A stretch of 64,000 bases of DNA from Providencia stuartii (GTDB lineage: Bacteria > Pseudomonadota > Gammaproteobacteria > Enterobacterales > Enterobacteriaceae): the NCBI GenBank assembly GCA_900455155.1, contig UGUC01000002.1, forward strand, positions 1,178,001 through 1,242,000, read 5' to 3'. The notes beneath the pieces are model-generated. The model saw only the letters and a program-made list of their open reading frames with translations, had not been told where the DNA came from and ran no database searches. This document shows positions 55,177 through 64,000 of this stretch, one piece after another (position 1 is the first letter of the stretch; each line of letters begins with the position of its first letter). Both the position numbers and the translations under genes were made by a program.

Positions 55177-55874
55177 TTTTCTTCCTTAAGTAATCGAGAA
55201 ACCATAACTGAAACACACATCCCCCCAACACCCGCGATGACAATCGCACTACTTATTGAATATAGTGAGAGGGTAACGGCCACAACTAATGAAAATATCA
55301 CGCCACAAATTGTGCTTATTTTCTTTGTCAGTGGAACAACAATCGCTAATAGTGTCGCAACCACAGAAAAGTCTAAATGTAAGCGGCTTAGGTCAGTAAT
55401 GAAATTGGCCATCATAATGCCAAGAAGGCTGGTGATTAACCAAACAATATAAAAACTGAATCCAGCACCAAATAAATAAGGAAAACTGAGTGGCTGCCGT
55501 TTAGCAGCACTAATAGCAAATAGTTCGTCTGTTAATAAAAAGCCAATGCTTAAACGTTGAGTGGCAGTAAAATCCTTAACATGAGGCCGCATTGTTAGGC
55601 CGTATAGCAAATGCTGTGAAGTAATAAAGAAGACAGATATAATAATAGTGATATAACCCGCCCCAGAATTAAGTAAACCTAAAGTAACAAGTTGTGCTGC
55701 GCCAGCAAATATCATCGCTGACATAGAAATACTTTGCCAAAATGAAAGTCCGGCTTCAACAGCCATTGAACCTGCTAAAACACCCCATGGGATCACTGCT
55801 AAATTCAATGGAGTCATGTGCAGAGCCCCATGAGTAAAAGCACGTTGCCATTGGCTACGTTGTTGTGAATACAT
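55173..55874 (-). CDS. AzlC-family subunit of amino-acid exporter
   Basis: 233 residues. AzlC hallmarks: LAVIPWGVLAGSMAVEAGLSFWQS, MIFAGAAQLVTLGLL, and FLLTDELFAISAA. About eight membrane helices. Related to YgaZ, which with YgaH exports valine or methionine. Downstream, in the same direction, of an AraC regulator. Confidence 0.92.
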   Translation of the reverse strand: MYSQQRSQWQRAFTHGALHMTPLNLAVIPWGVLAGSMAVEAGLSFWQSISMSAMIFAGAAQLVTLGLLNSGAGYITIIISVFFITSQHLLYGLTMRPHVKDFTATQRLSIGFLLTDELFAISAAKRQPLSFPYLFGAGFSFYIVWLITSLLGIMMANFITDLSRLHLDFSVVATLLAIVVPLTKKISTICGVIFSLVVAVTLSLYSISSAIVIAGVGGMCVSVMVSRLLKEEK

Positions 55875-56099
55875 TGATTTAATACCTTTTTTGCTTCGTT
55901 ATTTTTATCATACTGTCGAGTTGAGATGGCTGATAGAATAAAATTGCTCTTGATATGAGTGTATTATCACCAATGCCATGGCATAAAAGTAAATAACTAG
56001 CCTTTAATTTACACAATGTGGACAATTTGCACGCAATATCCCCAACTATCTTTTAAGCAATAATAAAAGCGGTTATTCAGCCGATAACGGAAATAAGGG

Positions 56100-56939
56100 C
56101 TAGCATAAATGAATGCCGCCACTGGTAATATGCCGCGTATATTGGCTAGGTGTGACCCCAATGGATTTCTTAAAATGCCGTGTGAAATGGCTCTGATCAG
56201 AAAAACCACACTGGTTTGAAACATCAGCAGGTTTCTCCCCTTGTAATAGCAATTTTTTAGCTTTGTATAATCTTGCTTGGATTAAAAATGTATGGGGGGT
56301 TGTGCCTGTATGTAATTTAAACTGACGTAGAAAATGCCACTGACTTACCCCAGCAATTGCTGCTAACTCACTTAGGGAATGATCCTGCTCTGCGGTGCTC
56401 ATGATTAGGTCACAAATATCCTGCATACGTTGTTTTGCAGGAGGAATATCATTGGGTTGTACTCGGCTTTTGTTGTATTTCAAAATAAGCCAGCTCATTG
56501 ATGAGAGTAATAAGGTCTCTTTGAATAAGGTGTTATTGGGTTGTAATAATAAATTAAATAGTAAATTTAACTGAGCTGCTAAACCGGGATCTTGGATCAC
56601 TGCGTTAGGGAACCAAGGGATCACTCCGTAGTTATCCGTTTTTAAATCTAAGGTTAAGCGTTGAAACATTTCAGGGGTAGGATAAATAGCTTTATAGGCC
56701 CAGCCGCCAGCTACAGCAGAAGAGCCTGTATGGATTTCATCCGCATTCACCACAATAATGTCGCCTTTAGGTGCATAATGGTTTTCACCAGTACGAAAAA
56801 ATTGCTGAGCACCATCTTCAATCACACCAATACAAAAGCCTTCATGGCTATGGCGGGAAAATTTTTGTTGATGGTACTGGGCTTCTATCATTTCTAAGCC
56901 ACCCAGTTCTCGCAAATGAAAATAATTGGCACTTTCCAT
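56100..56939 (-). CDS. AraC-family transcriptional regulator
   Basis: 279 residues. N-terminal cupin-like AraC-binding domain (YHQQKFSRHSHEGFCIGVIEDG) and C-terminal double HTH (LSELAAIAGVSQWHFLRQFKLHTGTTPH and VSNQCGFSDQSHFTRHFKKSIGVTP). In the same strand order as azlC-azlD, 225 bases upstream; this type commonly controls neighbouring amino-acid exporters. The gap 55875-56099 shows nothing beyond a probable promoter. Confidence 0.93.
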   Translation of the reverse strand: MESANYFHLRELGGLEMIEAQYHQQKFSRHSHEGFCIGVIEDGAQQFFRTGENHYAPKGDIIVVNADEIHTGSSAVAGGWAYKAIYPTPEMFQRLTLDLKTDNYGVIPWFPNAVIQDPGLAAQLNLLFNLLLQPNNTLFKETLLLSSMSWLILKYNKSRVQPNDIPPAKQRMQDICDLIMSTAEQDHSLSELAAIAGVSQWHFLRQFKLHTGTTPHTFLIQARLYKAKKLLLQGEKPADVSNQCGFSDQSHFTRHFKKSIGVTPSQYTRHITSGGIHLC

Positions 56940-57351
56940 CCCAATACCTACTCTTTACCCATGATAAAAACGGAATATAAACACACAGTTATATTGCATT
57001 AAACGTATGCTATTTATACCCTTAATCTTAATTATTTTCACTATCACTACCCAATGACCCATTTTGGGTTATTATTTCAATAATTTTTAATATTACGGAA
57101 TAAAAACCCAAGATAAATGTTAGTGTCAATACGATTCTATTTTTAGTTTGTTTCGTGAATTATTGGTTCATGAAATTCAATATTTTTAGATTATTCAACC
57201 TAGTTTTTGGTCTATACATAGCATATTTGCCCATATTTTTATTTGCGCGTAGTGATATCTTTTATAGTAAGATAACCCCGTGTATCATAGTCAATATTAA
57301 CTGAATATGTTTATTTTTTGTTATAACTTTTATTAAGTTAGCGGGTTCCTT
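56940..57351. other. Intergenic region, AT-rich
   Basis: 412 bases between divergent AraC and LysE genes. Strongly AT-rich with promoter-like stretches on both sides; I see no gene, no hairpin followed by a T-run and no convincing repeat. Confidence 0.5.
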
Positions 57352-57993
57352 ATGCTTGAAAATCTTGGTATCACAAATTTATGGACGTATTTAATCGGTG
57401 TCATTTTTATTACATTGGTGCCAGGCCCAAATTCTTTGTTTGTGTTAACGAGTAGTGCAAAATATGGCATTAAAAATGGTTATAAAGCCGCGCTAGGCGT
57501 ATTTACGGGTGACGCGATACTGATTTTTTTATCGTTTTTAGGGGTTGCTTCACTGGTTAAAACATCACCTATCTTTTTTAGTGTAATTAAGTATGTTGGC
57601 GCTACCTATTTAGTTTATTTAGGAATAAAAACGCTGTATAGCGTCTTTCATAAAAAAGAGCCGGTTGGGGATGTGGATGCAATAGTATTAGCAGCGAAAG
57701 GAACATACCAAAAAGCGGTGTTTTTAAGTTTGCTTAATCCTAAAATGATCATTTTTTATGTGTCATTTTTTATTCAGTTTATTGATCCTGCTTATCCTAA
57801 TCCAGGCATACCGTTTTTTATTTTAGGCAGCATTCTTGAAGCATGCAGTATGATTTATCTATCAATGCTGATTTTTGGTGCTGTTGCTGTTACTAACATG
57901 GTAAAACATAACAAAAAACTGTCTAAATTATCTAATAGCTGCATTGGTGCTATCTTCTTAATGTTTGGGGCTAAATTAGCGTTAGCCGCCTAG
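57352..57993 (+). CDS. LysE-family exporter
   Basis: 213 residues, six membrane helices. The family motif is clear in LVPGPNSLFVLTSSAKYGIKNGYKAALGVFTGDAI and LLNPKMIIFYVSFFIQF (given in part). Closest in style to the YeaS/LeuE branch of leucine exporters, which is only a guess on substrate. Confidence 0.9.
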   Translation: MLENLGITNLWTYLIGVIFITLVPGPNSLFVLTSSAKYGIKNGYKAALGVFTGDAILIFLSFLGVASLVKTSPIFFSVIKYVGATYLVYLGIKTLYSVFHKKEPVGDVDAIVLAAKGTYQKAVFLSLLNPKMIIFYVSFFIQFIDPAYPNPGIPFFILGSILEACSMIYLSMLIFGAVAVTNMVKHNKKLSKLSNSCIGAIFLMFGAKLALAA

Positions 57994-58014
57994 TTTTTAG
58001 GGGTATATGATGAT

Positions 58015-58037
58015 GCCGGCCATGAGCCGGCTTTTTT
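58015..58037 (+). terminator. Terminator after the LysE gene
   Basis: GCCGGC-CATGA-GCCGGC followed by six T. Confidence 0.92.
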
Positions 58038-58261
58038 ATCACTGTAATCTCGAAACAATTCTCAAGTCTCTAATACAACCCGTCGTTCAAAATTGTGCTC
58101 TGAATTTCAGTATCATGTGATTTGGAGTGGAATTATTGCGGTACAAATGTGTTCAGAAATAGTCTGGCTAATGGAACGGTGAAAGAGCACGTTTGGCTTC
58201 CAACATAGATAAACGACATAATAAAATTAAAATTATTCTGTGAGAAAAGGATGTATACCTG

Positions 58262-58646
58262 ATGAAGCATTTAGTCAAAATTGCCAGCCGTTATGCAAAG
58301 CCATCTATTATCAATGATTATATTGAATGTGGTTATGTTGCTGCCGCGCTAGAAGCGGAAGATGGTGAAATTTATACAGGTATTAGCATTGATACGGCGT
58401 GCTCTCTGGGTTTTTTGTGCAGAGCATGGCGCTGTTGCTGAATTACTCAAAGCAGGAAAGTCGGTCATTAAGTCGATGGTTGCCGTTGATTCCGCTGGAA
58501 ATGTTGTACCGCCTTGTGGGCGTTGTCGAGAATTAGTTAGTCAATTATCCAATAAAAATAAGCAGACGCTCGTTGGGGTCGATAATGAAACTCAAGTCAC
58601 CTTAGAGCAATTGATGCCTTATGATTGGAAAGCCACACAAAAATAG
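58262..58646 (+). CDS. Cytidine/blasticidin-type deaminase, frameshifted
   Basis: About 127 residues after removing one T from the T6 run at 58411-58416 (joint SLGFCAEHGAVAEL). Zinc site: Cys and Glu of CAEHGA, and PPCGRCREL. The short length, SLGFCAEH and the acidic tail resemble blasticidin-S deaminase-like enzymes as much as Cdd. It lies 11 bases before a Nudix gene, so a shared role in clearing odd nucleotides is plausible. Confidence 0.85.
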
Positions 58647-58657
58647 AGAACAATAGA

Positions 58658-59128
58658 ATGATGACGCAAGAGGATAAACATTTCACGGCAACGGCATTGC
58701 TGCGTAATCAAAAAGGGGAGTTTTTATTACATAAGCATCGCAAATTAGGGTGTTGGCTCCCACCGGGAGGGCATTTAGAAGATAATGAAGAGCCTCAAGA
58801 TGCGGTAATGCGTGAAGTACGGGAAGAAACAGGGTTAGATTGCCGCGTGATTGATTGCGCCTATCCAACAGCAACCAAGGTAACGGGTTGTGAAAAAGTC
58901 ACTGCTTTGCCCATGCCTTTAGCCATCTTAAAAGAGTTTATAACTGATAAAGAAAAAGGGGATCATTGGCATATTGATATGGTGTATTTATGTGAGCTTG
59001 TATCGCCAGATAAAACGCCTGATCCTGCATTTTGTTGGGTGCCTTTTGAAGAGCTAGCCAATCTCAATATCCCACATGATCTACTGCAATTGGCAAGCAT
59101 GGTAAATGAAACTAACTTGTTGAAATAA
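58658..59128 (+). CDS. Nudix hydrolase
   Basis: 156 residues. Complete Nudix box G-x5-E-x7-REVREETGL (GGHLEDNEEPQDAVMREVREETGL in two parts). Hydrolyses a nucleoside diphosphate-X compound; substrate not readable. Start at ATG 58658 with a second ATG one codon on. Paired with the deaminase gene. Confidence 0.92.
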   Translation: MMTQEDKHFTATALLRNQKGEFLLHKHRKLGCWLPPGGHLEDNEEPQDAVMREVREETGLDCRVIDCAYPTATKVTGCEKVTALPMPLAILKEFITDKEKGDHWHIDMVYLCELVSPDKTPDPAFCWVPFEELANLNIPHDLLQLASMVNETNLLK

Positions 59129-59131
59129 AAT

Positions 59132-59746
59132 TTATTTTATATTTAAAAACAACAATGAAACACCGAGCGCCATTAATAACAGACCAATTATTTTATCCAC
59201 CACGAATTGGTAATTGAGAACTTGGTTGCGTATGACGGGCGCTGCGAAGAATAACGCGATCAAACTGAACCATAGCCAATGAACAAAAGAGATAAAAAAC
59301 CCATAACTCAAATTAAGCATTAATGAGTGAGAATTTTGGAGCACTTGCGTATATACAGAAACGACAAATAGCATGGTTTTAGGATTTAATGCATTAGTTA
59401 AAAAGCCCATTTTAAAGGCGGAAAATCCTGTAGGTTTAGGTGTTTCACCGGTTTCTGTATTGATTTTTTGTTTATTGGTAAATGAGTTAAATCCAATATA
59501 AATTAAATATCCCACACCAAATAATTTCACAATAGTAAAAAGTGTCGGTGAGTTCATGATAAGCAGTGTTACACCGAATACAGTATAAAAAACATGAACC
59601 TGCACCCCAAAGGCTATACCTAATGCTGCAAGCAACCCAATTTTTGTGCCATAAGCATAACTACTACGTGTCACCATGGCAAAGTCGGGACCTGGACTAA
59701 TTACCGCTAAAATAGTCATGGCTGCCATAGCAATAAGTTCATTCAT
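59132..59746 (-). CDS. LysE-family exporter (RhtB-like)
   Basis: 204 residues, six membrane helices, with ISPGPDFAMVTRSSYAYGTK and the LTNALNPKTMLFVVSVYTQ loop of the RhtB/LysE family. Divergent from a LysR gene, the usual arrangement of exporter and its activator. Ends 3 bases after the convergent Nudix gene. Confidence 0.92.
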   Translation of the reverse strand: MNELIAMAAMTILAVISPGPDFAMVTRSSYAYGTKIGLLAALGIAFGVQVHVFYTVFGVTLLIMNSPTLFTIVKLFGVGYLIYIGFNSFTNKQKINTETGETPKPTGFSAFKMGFLTNALNPKTMLFVVSVYTQVLQNSHSLMLNLSYGFFISFVHWLWFSLIALFFAAPVIRNQVLNYQFVVDKIIGLLLMALGVSLLFLNIK

Positions 59747-59895
59747 GTTAACTGTCCTTAATAGGTAATAAAAACTGATATTAAAAATTGCTGATATAAA
59801 TCATCTTGTTTATTAATTAACTGTATTATCAATAGATTGTATTTAGTTAAAAAGCGATTTATGCTGACGTAAATCTGTCAGTTTTTGTTACCTAT

Positions 59896-60780
59896 ATGAT
59901 GAAATTACCACCATTATCCTCATTACGTTTCTTTGATGCCGCCGCGCGTCATGGCAGCTTTGTTAAAGCGGCGGATGAACTCCATGTCACGCATAGTGCT
60001 ATCAGTCGCCAAATACGTTTGCTTGAAGAACAGATTGGTATTGCATTATTTGAGCGGCGTAACCGAGCGGTTTTTTTAACGTTGGCAGGCAAAAAGCTAT
60101 ATCAAACAACGAGTGAAATCTTTGCTCAATTGGATAAGACATTAGCAGAGCTTGGCAGTGTCGTTGATAGTAATGTGGTGAGTATTTCTTGTGAACCCAC
60201 TATCGCTATGAAATGGCTTATTCCTCGATTAACGCAATTTTATCAGCAATTTCCTCATATTACGGTGCATTTGATTGCGGCAGGAGGGCCTATTGATTTC
60301 ACTAAAGCAGGTGTTGATCTTGCTTTTAGGCGTAATGATTTTAAGTGGAATAGCCATATTTATGCTGAAGAAGTGTGTCGTGAAAGGATGGGGTTAGTGC
60401 AGCGGCCCGATTTACATTGGCACGATGGCTCCAGCGACATTGCGTTACTGTATCCAGCTTCTCGTCCCTCTGTTTGGGAGCAATGGCAACAGCAGATGGG
60501 CAATAGTCAGCAAGGTAATCGACAGGTTTCATATGAACATTTTTACCTTTGCATTCAGGCGGCCATTTCTGGTCAAGGGGTTGCGATTGCTTCATTTTTA
60601 ATGGTTGAAGATGAGTTGCAATCAGGTCAATTAACCGCGCCTTATGGTTTTATCGAAGATGGTTCAGCTTATTATTTGTTGGCGCCCAAGCCACCTGTTG
60701 TCGGAAGTGCTTCGCACCTATTTATTGAGTGGCTAAAAGATTGCCTTCAAGAAAGCTATACACTAACCCAAAAGGAGTAG
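59896..60780 (+). CDS. LysR-family regulator (GcvA-like)
   Basis: 294 residues. The start PPLSSLRFFDAAARHGSFVKAA and HVTHSAISRQIRLLEEQIG are typical of the GcvA/AmpR subgroup. Probably regulates the divergent LysE gene. Confidence 0.93.
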   Translation: MMKLPPLSSLRFFDAAARHGSFVKAADELHVTHSAISRQIRLLEEQIGIALFERRNRAVFLTLAGKKLYQTTSEIFAQLDKTLAELGSVVDSNVVSISCEPTIAMKWLIPRLTQFYQQFPHITVHLIAAGGPIDFTKAGVDLAFRRNDFKWNSHIYAEEVCRERMGLVQRPDLHWHDGSSDIALLYPASRPSVWEQWQQQMGNSQQGNRQVSYEHFYLCIQAAISGQGVAIASFLMVEDELQSGQLTAPYGFIEDGSAYYLLAPKPPVVGSASHLFIEWLKDCLQESYTLTQKE

Positions 60781-60918
60781 CACAGATTTTACTTTACACT
60801 CGAATTGTTTATTCTTTCAGCAAAACCATGTGATAAATAAAGATTTTGTCACATAACTATTTTATAGCGTGTTATATTTCCAGACTTGGGTTTGTCGGTT
60901 TATTAAGTGGAGTGAGTA

Positions 60919-62010
60919 ATGAGTAAATTACGGGTAGGTGTCATTTTTGGTGGTAAATCAACAGAGCATGAAGTGTCATTGCAGTCAGCGAAGAACATCA
61001 TTAATGGTCTTGATCGCGATAGATTTGATGTATGCTTAATCGGCATTAACAAACAGGGGCATTGGCATGAATATGATGAAGCTGATTTTTTAATCCATGC
61101 AAATGATCCCGCTCGTATTGCACTAAGTACGCCAAAACGCAGTATCGCTATTATCCCTGGTAAAACAACCCAGCAATTTATTTCCCTTGAAGATGCTCAG
61201 CCACTCCCTCAAATTGATGTTATTTTCCCCATTGTGCACGGTAATTTGGGTGAAGACGGCTCTTTGCAAGGGTTATTGCGTATGGCTAATTTACCTTTTG
61301 TTGGCCCAGGTGTTTTAGGCTCTTCAGCCTGTATGGATAAAGATATCACTAAGCGATTACTACGCGATGCGGGGCTACATGTTGCACCTTTTATTACGCT
61401 GACAGCGTCGGATCGCACTGAAGCCAACTATGAAGCGGTTGTTAAACAATTAGGCCTCCCATTATTTATTAAACCGGCTAACCAAGGCTCTTCTGTTGGG
61501 ATCAGTAAAGTGACTAATGAGTCTGAGTTTAAGGCAGCATTGGATTTCGCTTTCTTGTTCGATATGAAAGTCCTGATCGAAAGTGCAGTGAAAGGCCGTG
61601 AGATAGAATGTGCGGTATTAGGGAACGAACAGCCATTGGCAAGTCCATGTGGCGAAATTGTTCTACATGATAGCTTCTACGCTTATCACACCAAATATAT
61701 CGATGAAAATGGTGCGTCTGTGGTAGCACCAGCGGATTTAGATGTTGAAGTGAGTGATAAAATACGGGAAATTGCATTACAGGCTTATCGTGCACTCAAT
61801 TGCAGTGGTATGTCTCGCGTTGATGTTTTCTTGACCGAAGATAATCACGTTATTATCAATGAAATTAATACACTACCAGGGTTTACGAATATCAGTATGT
61901 ACCCTAAATTGTGGCAACAGGGCGGGATGACATATCAAGCGTTGATCAGCCGCCTTATTGAACTAGGCATTGAAAAATATCAACAAACCATTGCTTTAAA
62001 AACAGCGTGA
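60919..62010 (+). CDS. ddlA: D-alanine--D-alanine ligase A
   Basis: 363 residues (E. coli DdlA 364). ATP-grasp enzyme that makes D-Ala-D-Ala for peptidoglycan. Motifs: VGVIFGGKSTEHEVSLQSAKNI, FIKPANQGSSVGISKV, and NEINTLPGFTNISMYPKLW. The length and the insert after residue 40 fit DdlA rather than the shorter DdlB. Followed by a strong bidirectional terminator. Confidence 0.96.
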   Translation: MSKLRVGVIFGGKSTEHEVSLQSAKNIINGLDRDRFDVCLIGINKQGHWHEYDEADFLIHANDPARIALSTPKRSIAIIPGKTTQQFISLEDAQPLPQIDVIFPIVHGNLGEDGSLQGLLRMANLPFVGPGVLGSSACMDKDITKRLLRDAGLHVAPFITLTASDRTEANYEAVVKQLGLPLFIKPANQGSSVGISKVTNESEFKAALDFAFLFDMKVLIESAVKGREIECAVLGNEQPLASPCGEIVLHDSFYAYHTKYIDENGASVVAPADLDVEVSDKIREIALQAYRALNCSGMSRVDVFLTEDNHVIINEINTLPGFTNISMYPKLWQQGGMTYQALISRLIELGIEKYQQTIALKTA

Positions 62011-62040
62011 GATGTTAATTAATTGACTAATATCGCGGTA

Positions 62041-62072
62041 TTTTATTAGCGTGCGATGTCACGCTAATAAAA
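62041..62072. terminator. Bidirectional terminator between ddlA and the kinase gene
   Basis: TTTTATTAGCGTG and CACGCTAATAAAA form a perfect 13-bp stem with a 6-base loop, between convergent genes. Confidence 0.92.
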
Positions 62073-62090
62073 CATCGGTTAGTTTATGCC

Positions 62091-62651
62091 TTAATCTCGG
62101 TGATGCTGCGCAACATTTTTTTGCAGGTGCGTTAAGAATAACTGGGTTTCTTTTGGCGACGTTAATCGAATAAAACGTATATGTTGATACTGTTTATCCG
62201 CCATACTGGCTATCCTAGGCCATTTACTTTTGTGATAGGTCGTTATCATCCATATTAGGATGGAATCACGACTAAAAAAGACATTTTTCCACGACTCATA
62301 ATTCCCTGTATCCGGCCAAAGCTCTTGTTTGCTTCTGATCCGTGAGAACACTCGACGCACCGATTGATAAAGCGTCCGTAAGAATGAGTAATCAAGCCAA
62401 ATCACCAGCTCAACCTCTTTCCATTTAATGGGTTGTGTCCGGGTATAGTTACCATCAAGTACCCAGCCGTTTGGTGCATTTTGCAGGGCTTGCGATAATT
62501 TCTTATACAATTGCTCATCGGTTGCGGGTTGCCAATTTTTTTGCCAATGAAGAGCATCCATTTCTATATATGGAACAGCGTAAAGTGACGCTAATTGCCG
62601 GGCAAAGGTGCTTTTACCACTGCCACTACAGCCAATAACATTAATTTTCAT
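62091..62651 (-). CDS. Adenylate kinase-like P-loop protein (topology-modulation type)
   Basis: 186 residues. Walker A at residues 7-15 (GCSGSGKST), IEMDALHWQKNW, VLDGNYTRT, and WLDYSF; the pattern of the small AAA/adenylate-kinase-like family sometimes named FlaR or topology modulation protein. True substrate unknown. Confidence 0.88.
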   Translation of the reverse strand: MKINVIGCSGSGKSTFARQLASLYAVPYIEMDALHWQKNWQPATDEQLYKKLSQALQNAPNGWVLDGNYTRTQPIKWKEVELVIWLDYSFLRTLYQSVRRVFSRIRSKQELWPDTGNYESWKNVFFSRDSILIWMITTYHKSKWPRIASMADKQYQHIRFIRLTSPKETQLFLTHLQKNVAQHHRD

Positions 62652-62979
62652 GAGTTAAATCATTTTATGGTAGATATGCCGTTCAGGTTTACTGAAGGGT
62701 AAAGTTGCACAAAAGCGTTCTGGAAAACGAAGCTTATCAGTGAATTATTCTATTTGATCAAACAAAAAATGCTCAATGTCTTGATGTCACTATTCAGGCA
62801 AAACATAAGCAGTACCAACTTATGGTTCAAGAAAAGCGGCATTGGTTTTAACGTAAGAGACTCACAAGGTGCATGGTGATAACGACACCCACACCTTGTT
62901 TATTGCGATAAGAGATCAAACTATGCGTGATGTTACTAGTACTTTTGCTGCCGTAGGGGCTAATTGCCAGCCTAATAAA
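62652..62979. other. Intergenic region with a possible gene remnant
   Basis: No complete gene. On the plus strand at about 62742-62850 a 35-codon stretch reads LFDQTKNAQCLDVTI then QYQLMVQEKRHWF before a stop, with no start; it looks protein-like and may be a leftover of a lost gene. Low confidence. Confidence 0.3.
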
Positions 62980-63753
62980 TTACTTGCACCAGACATAGTT
63001 AATATAACGGAATAAAGGTTCAAATCCGAACTTTTTGTATAGGTCGAAACCGGCTTCTGAGGCATCAAGGAAGCAGTGTTCAACACCTTGTTGATGACAA
63101 AATGCTAACGCATAAGCGATTAATTGTGTCGCGTAGCCTTTCCCTTGGTGTGCTGGCTCCGTACCAATATCATCAAAACGTGCAAGGCTACCTTCAATAG
63201 TGACGGTCATCGATGTTGCTGGCTCTCCAGCGACTAAGAGGACAAGATGAAATTGTGGCGCACCTTGCAATAAAGCATCTTCATGATAGCGGACATATTC
63301 ATTGACAACCTTATCGTGTTCATCCGAAATATAAAACGCAGAGACTAAAGGCTTAGCCCACAATGAAAGGTCATGGTTCGCAAACACAATATCCACTTGA
63401 TTTTCAGGCAGTTCTACAGGGAGTTGTTTATCAAGTGATAATGCCATTGCTGTTGTGACGCTGTCACGTTTGTAGCCTAAGGCGAGTGCCTCATTGACAA
63501 TATCTTGCTGCATTTCTTCAGGAACAACCAGTGTATGATTTTTCTTTTGTGCAACAAAAAGGTGATGAGCCTGCTTAAATGCTTGAATCGATGATTCAGG
63601 TTGAAGATAAATAAAGTTAAATACAGGCGAATTTAGAGGGGTAAGGTAACATATAGTATGTTGTTCGATCTGGATACTGTGCTCACAAATCGATGTCCAA
63701 AATGTTTTTTCGATGGACTGATAATGCCTTAAGTAGTAGAGCGGAATATTCAT
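62980..63753 (-). CDS. GNAT-family acetyltransferase, two-domain
   Basis: 257 residues. The C-terminal GNAT domain has LARFDDIGTEPAHQGKGYATQLIAYALAFCHQQG (shown only as family signature QGKGYA) and FDLYKKFGFEP. The N-terminal 120 residues are unlike common GNATs. Starts 3 bases after the oxidoreductase gene, so probably the same operon. Confidence 0.88.
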   Translation of the reverse strand: MNIPLYYLRHYQSIEKTFWTSICEHSIQIEQHTICYLTPLNSPVFNFIYLQPESSIQAFKQAHHLFVAQKKNHTLVVPEEMQQDIVNEALALGYKRDSVTTAMALSLDKQLPVELPENQVDIVFANHDLSLWAKPLVSAFYISDEHDKVVNEYVRYHEDALLQGAPQFHLVLLVAGEPATSMTVTIEGSLARFDDIGTEPAHQGKGYATQLIAYALAFCHQQGVEHCFLDASEAGFDLYKKFGFEPLFRYINYVWCK

Positions 63754-63756
63754 GTT

Positions 63757-64000
63757 TCAGTTACCTGACGCAAAGCGTGTTAATCGATAGGGGCTAAGTG
63801 CTGTCTGCTCTATGCCATGTATTATTTCATCTTGTGCCAAATGGCAAATTAATGGTGCAAGTGTGATAGCAGCGTGCATACTAATAATATATAAACCACT
63901 GAAATCAGCAACTTTACCGACAATTGGCATCTCATCCTGTGGCATAGGTCGCATTCCTATGAAAGCATTTTCTAAGCGTAATCTATTTGTACCTATAAAT
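63757..64000 (-). CDS. FAD-dependent oxidoreductase (DAO family), C-terminal end
   Basis: Only the last 81 residues are in the window; the frame is open to its edge, so the ATG at 63954 is internal. The C-terminal signature FIGMRPMPQDEMPIVGKV, GLYIISMHAAITLAPLI, and LSPYRLTRF is that of D-amino-acid-oxidase/sarcosine-oxidase-type flavoproteins. Substrate unknown. Confidence 0.85.
   Translation of the reverse strand, partial: FIGTNRLRLENAFIGMRPMPQDEMPIVGKVADFSGLYIISMHAAITLAPLICHLAQDEIIHGIEQTALSPYRLTRFASGN

Noticed and set aside
1-64000. tRNA, rRNA, riboswitches and tmRNA
   Set aside because: No cloverleaf with consensus T-loop or conserved rRNA/riboswitch core was recognised by eye; the prophage uses ahpF, not a tRNA, as target. 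A covariance-model scan would be needed to exclude weak cases.

Overview
The window looks like the chromosome of a Morganellaceae member, most likely Providencia. It is AT-rich, has enterobacterial housekeeping genes (ahpF, amn, yedJ, yehS, ddlA, azlC/azlD-type exporters), and carries P2-family prophages at the 3' end of ahpF. The genus call is inferred from protein style and gene content, not from a database match.

Layout. Positions 1-702 are the 3' part of ahpF. From 670 to 34378 lies a nearly complete P2-like prophage of about 33.7 kb bounded by a 32-bp identical att core. Its order is integrase, repressor/Cox switch, small early genes, a primase-helicase replication gene, an origin-like repeat field, a cargo gene with a DUF4209/HEPN-like C-terminus, cos, portal and terminase (minus strand), capsid genes, lysis cassette, baseplate and tail fibre genes (plus strand), tail tube/sheath/tape measure genes (minus strand), a damaged gene D, a membrane protein of unknown role, ogr, and a small two-gene minus-strand operon before the right att site. 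Immediately after it, sharing the hybrid att site, is a second and heavily deleted relative (34347 to about 43003). It keeps only att, scraps of int and of the replication gene, the repeat field, a cargo module (ParB-like protein, unknown protein, cytosine-5 DNA methyltransferase), cos, and a portal fragment. An IS3-family element, itself interrupted by an IS110-family element, sits between cos and portal.

The main biological point is that both prophages carry different cargo in the same slot, between the replication region and cos/portal. This is the position of the tin/old defence genes in P2. The two cargo modules (7884-9732 and 35923-39048) are therefore the best candidates for undescribed anti-phage systems. 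Weaker candidates are the membrane protein at 31454-32674, the zinc-ribbon/TM operon at 33024-33840, and the HicAB-like pair at 46040-47006.

From 43035 to the end the sequence is chromosomal: a YiiX/YebB-like hydrolase, a MocR-type regulator, GNAT enzymes, the HicAB-like pair, a NADAR protein, an AEC transporter, amn, a MerR regulator, an accA gene outside its usual dnaE locus, yedJ, LysR regulators, yehS, an AzlC/AzlD exporter with an AraC regulator, two LysE exporters, a cytidine deaminase and Nudix pair, ddlA, a small P-loop kinase, and the end of a FAD-dependent oxidoreductase.

A caution for all users: at least a dozen otherwise intact genes, both phage and chromosomal, are broken by single-base length changes in homopolymer runs. 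This is more typical of sequencing error than of decay, so such genes are annotated here as one gene with the frameshift position given.
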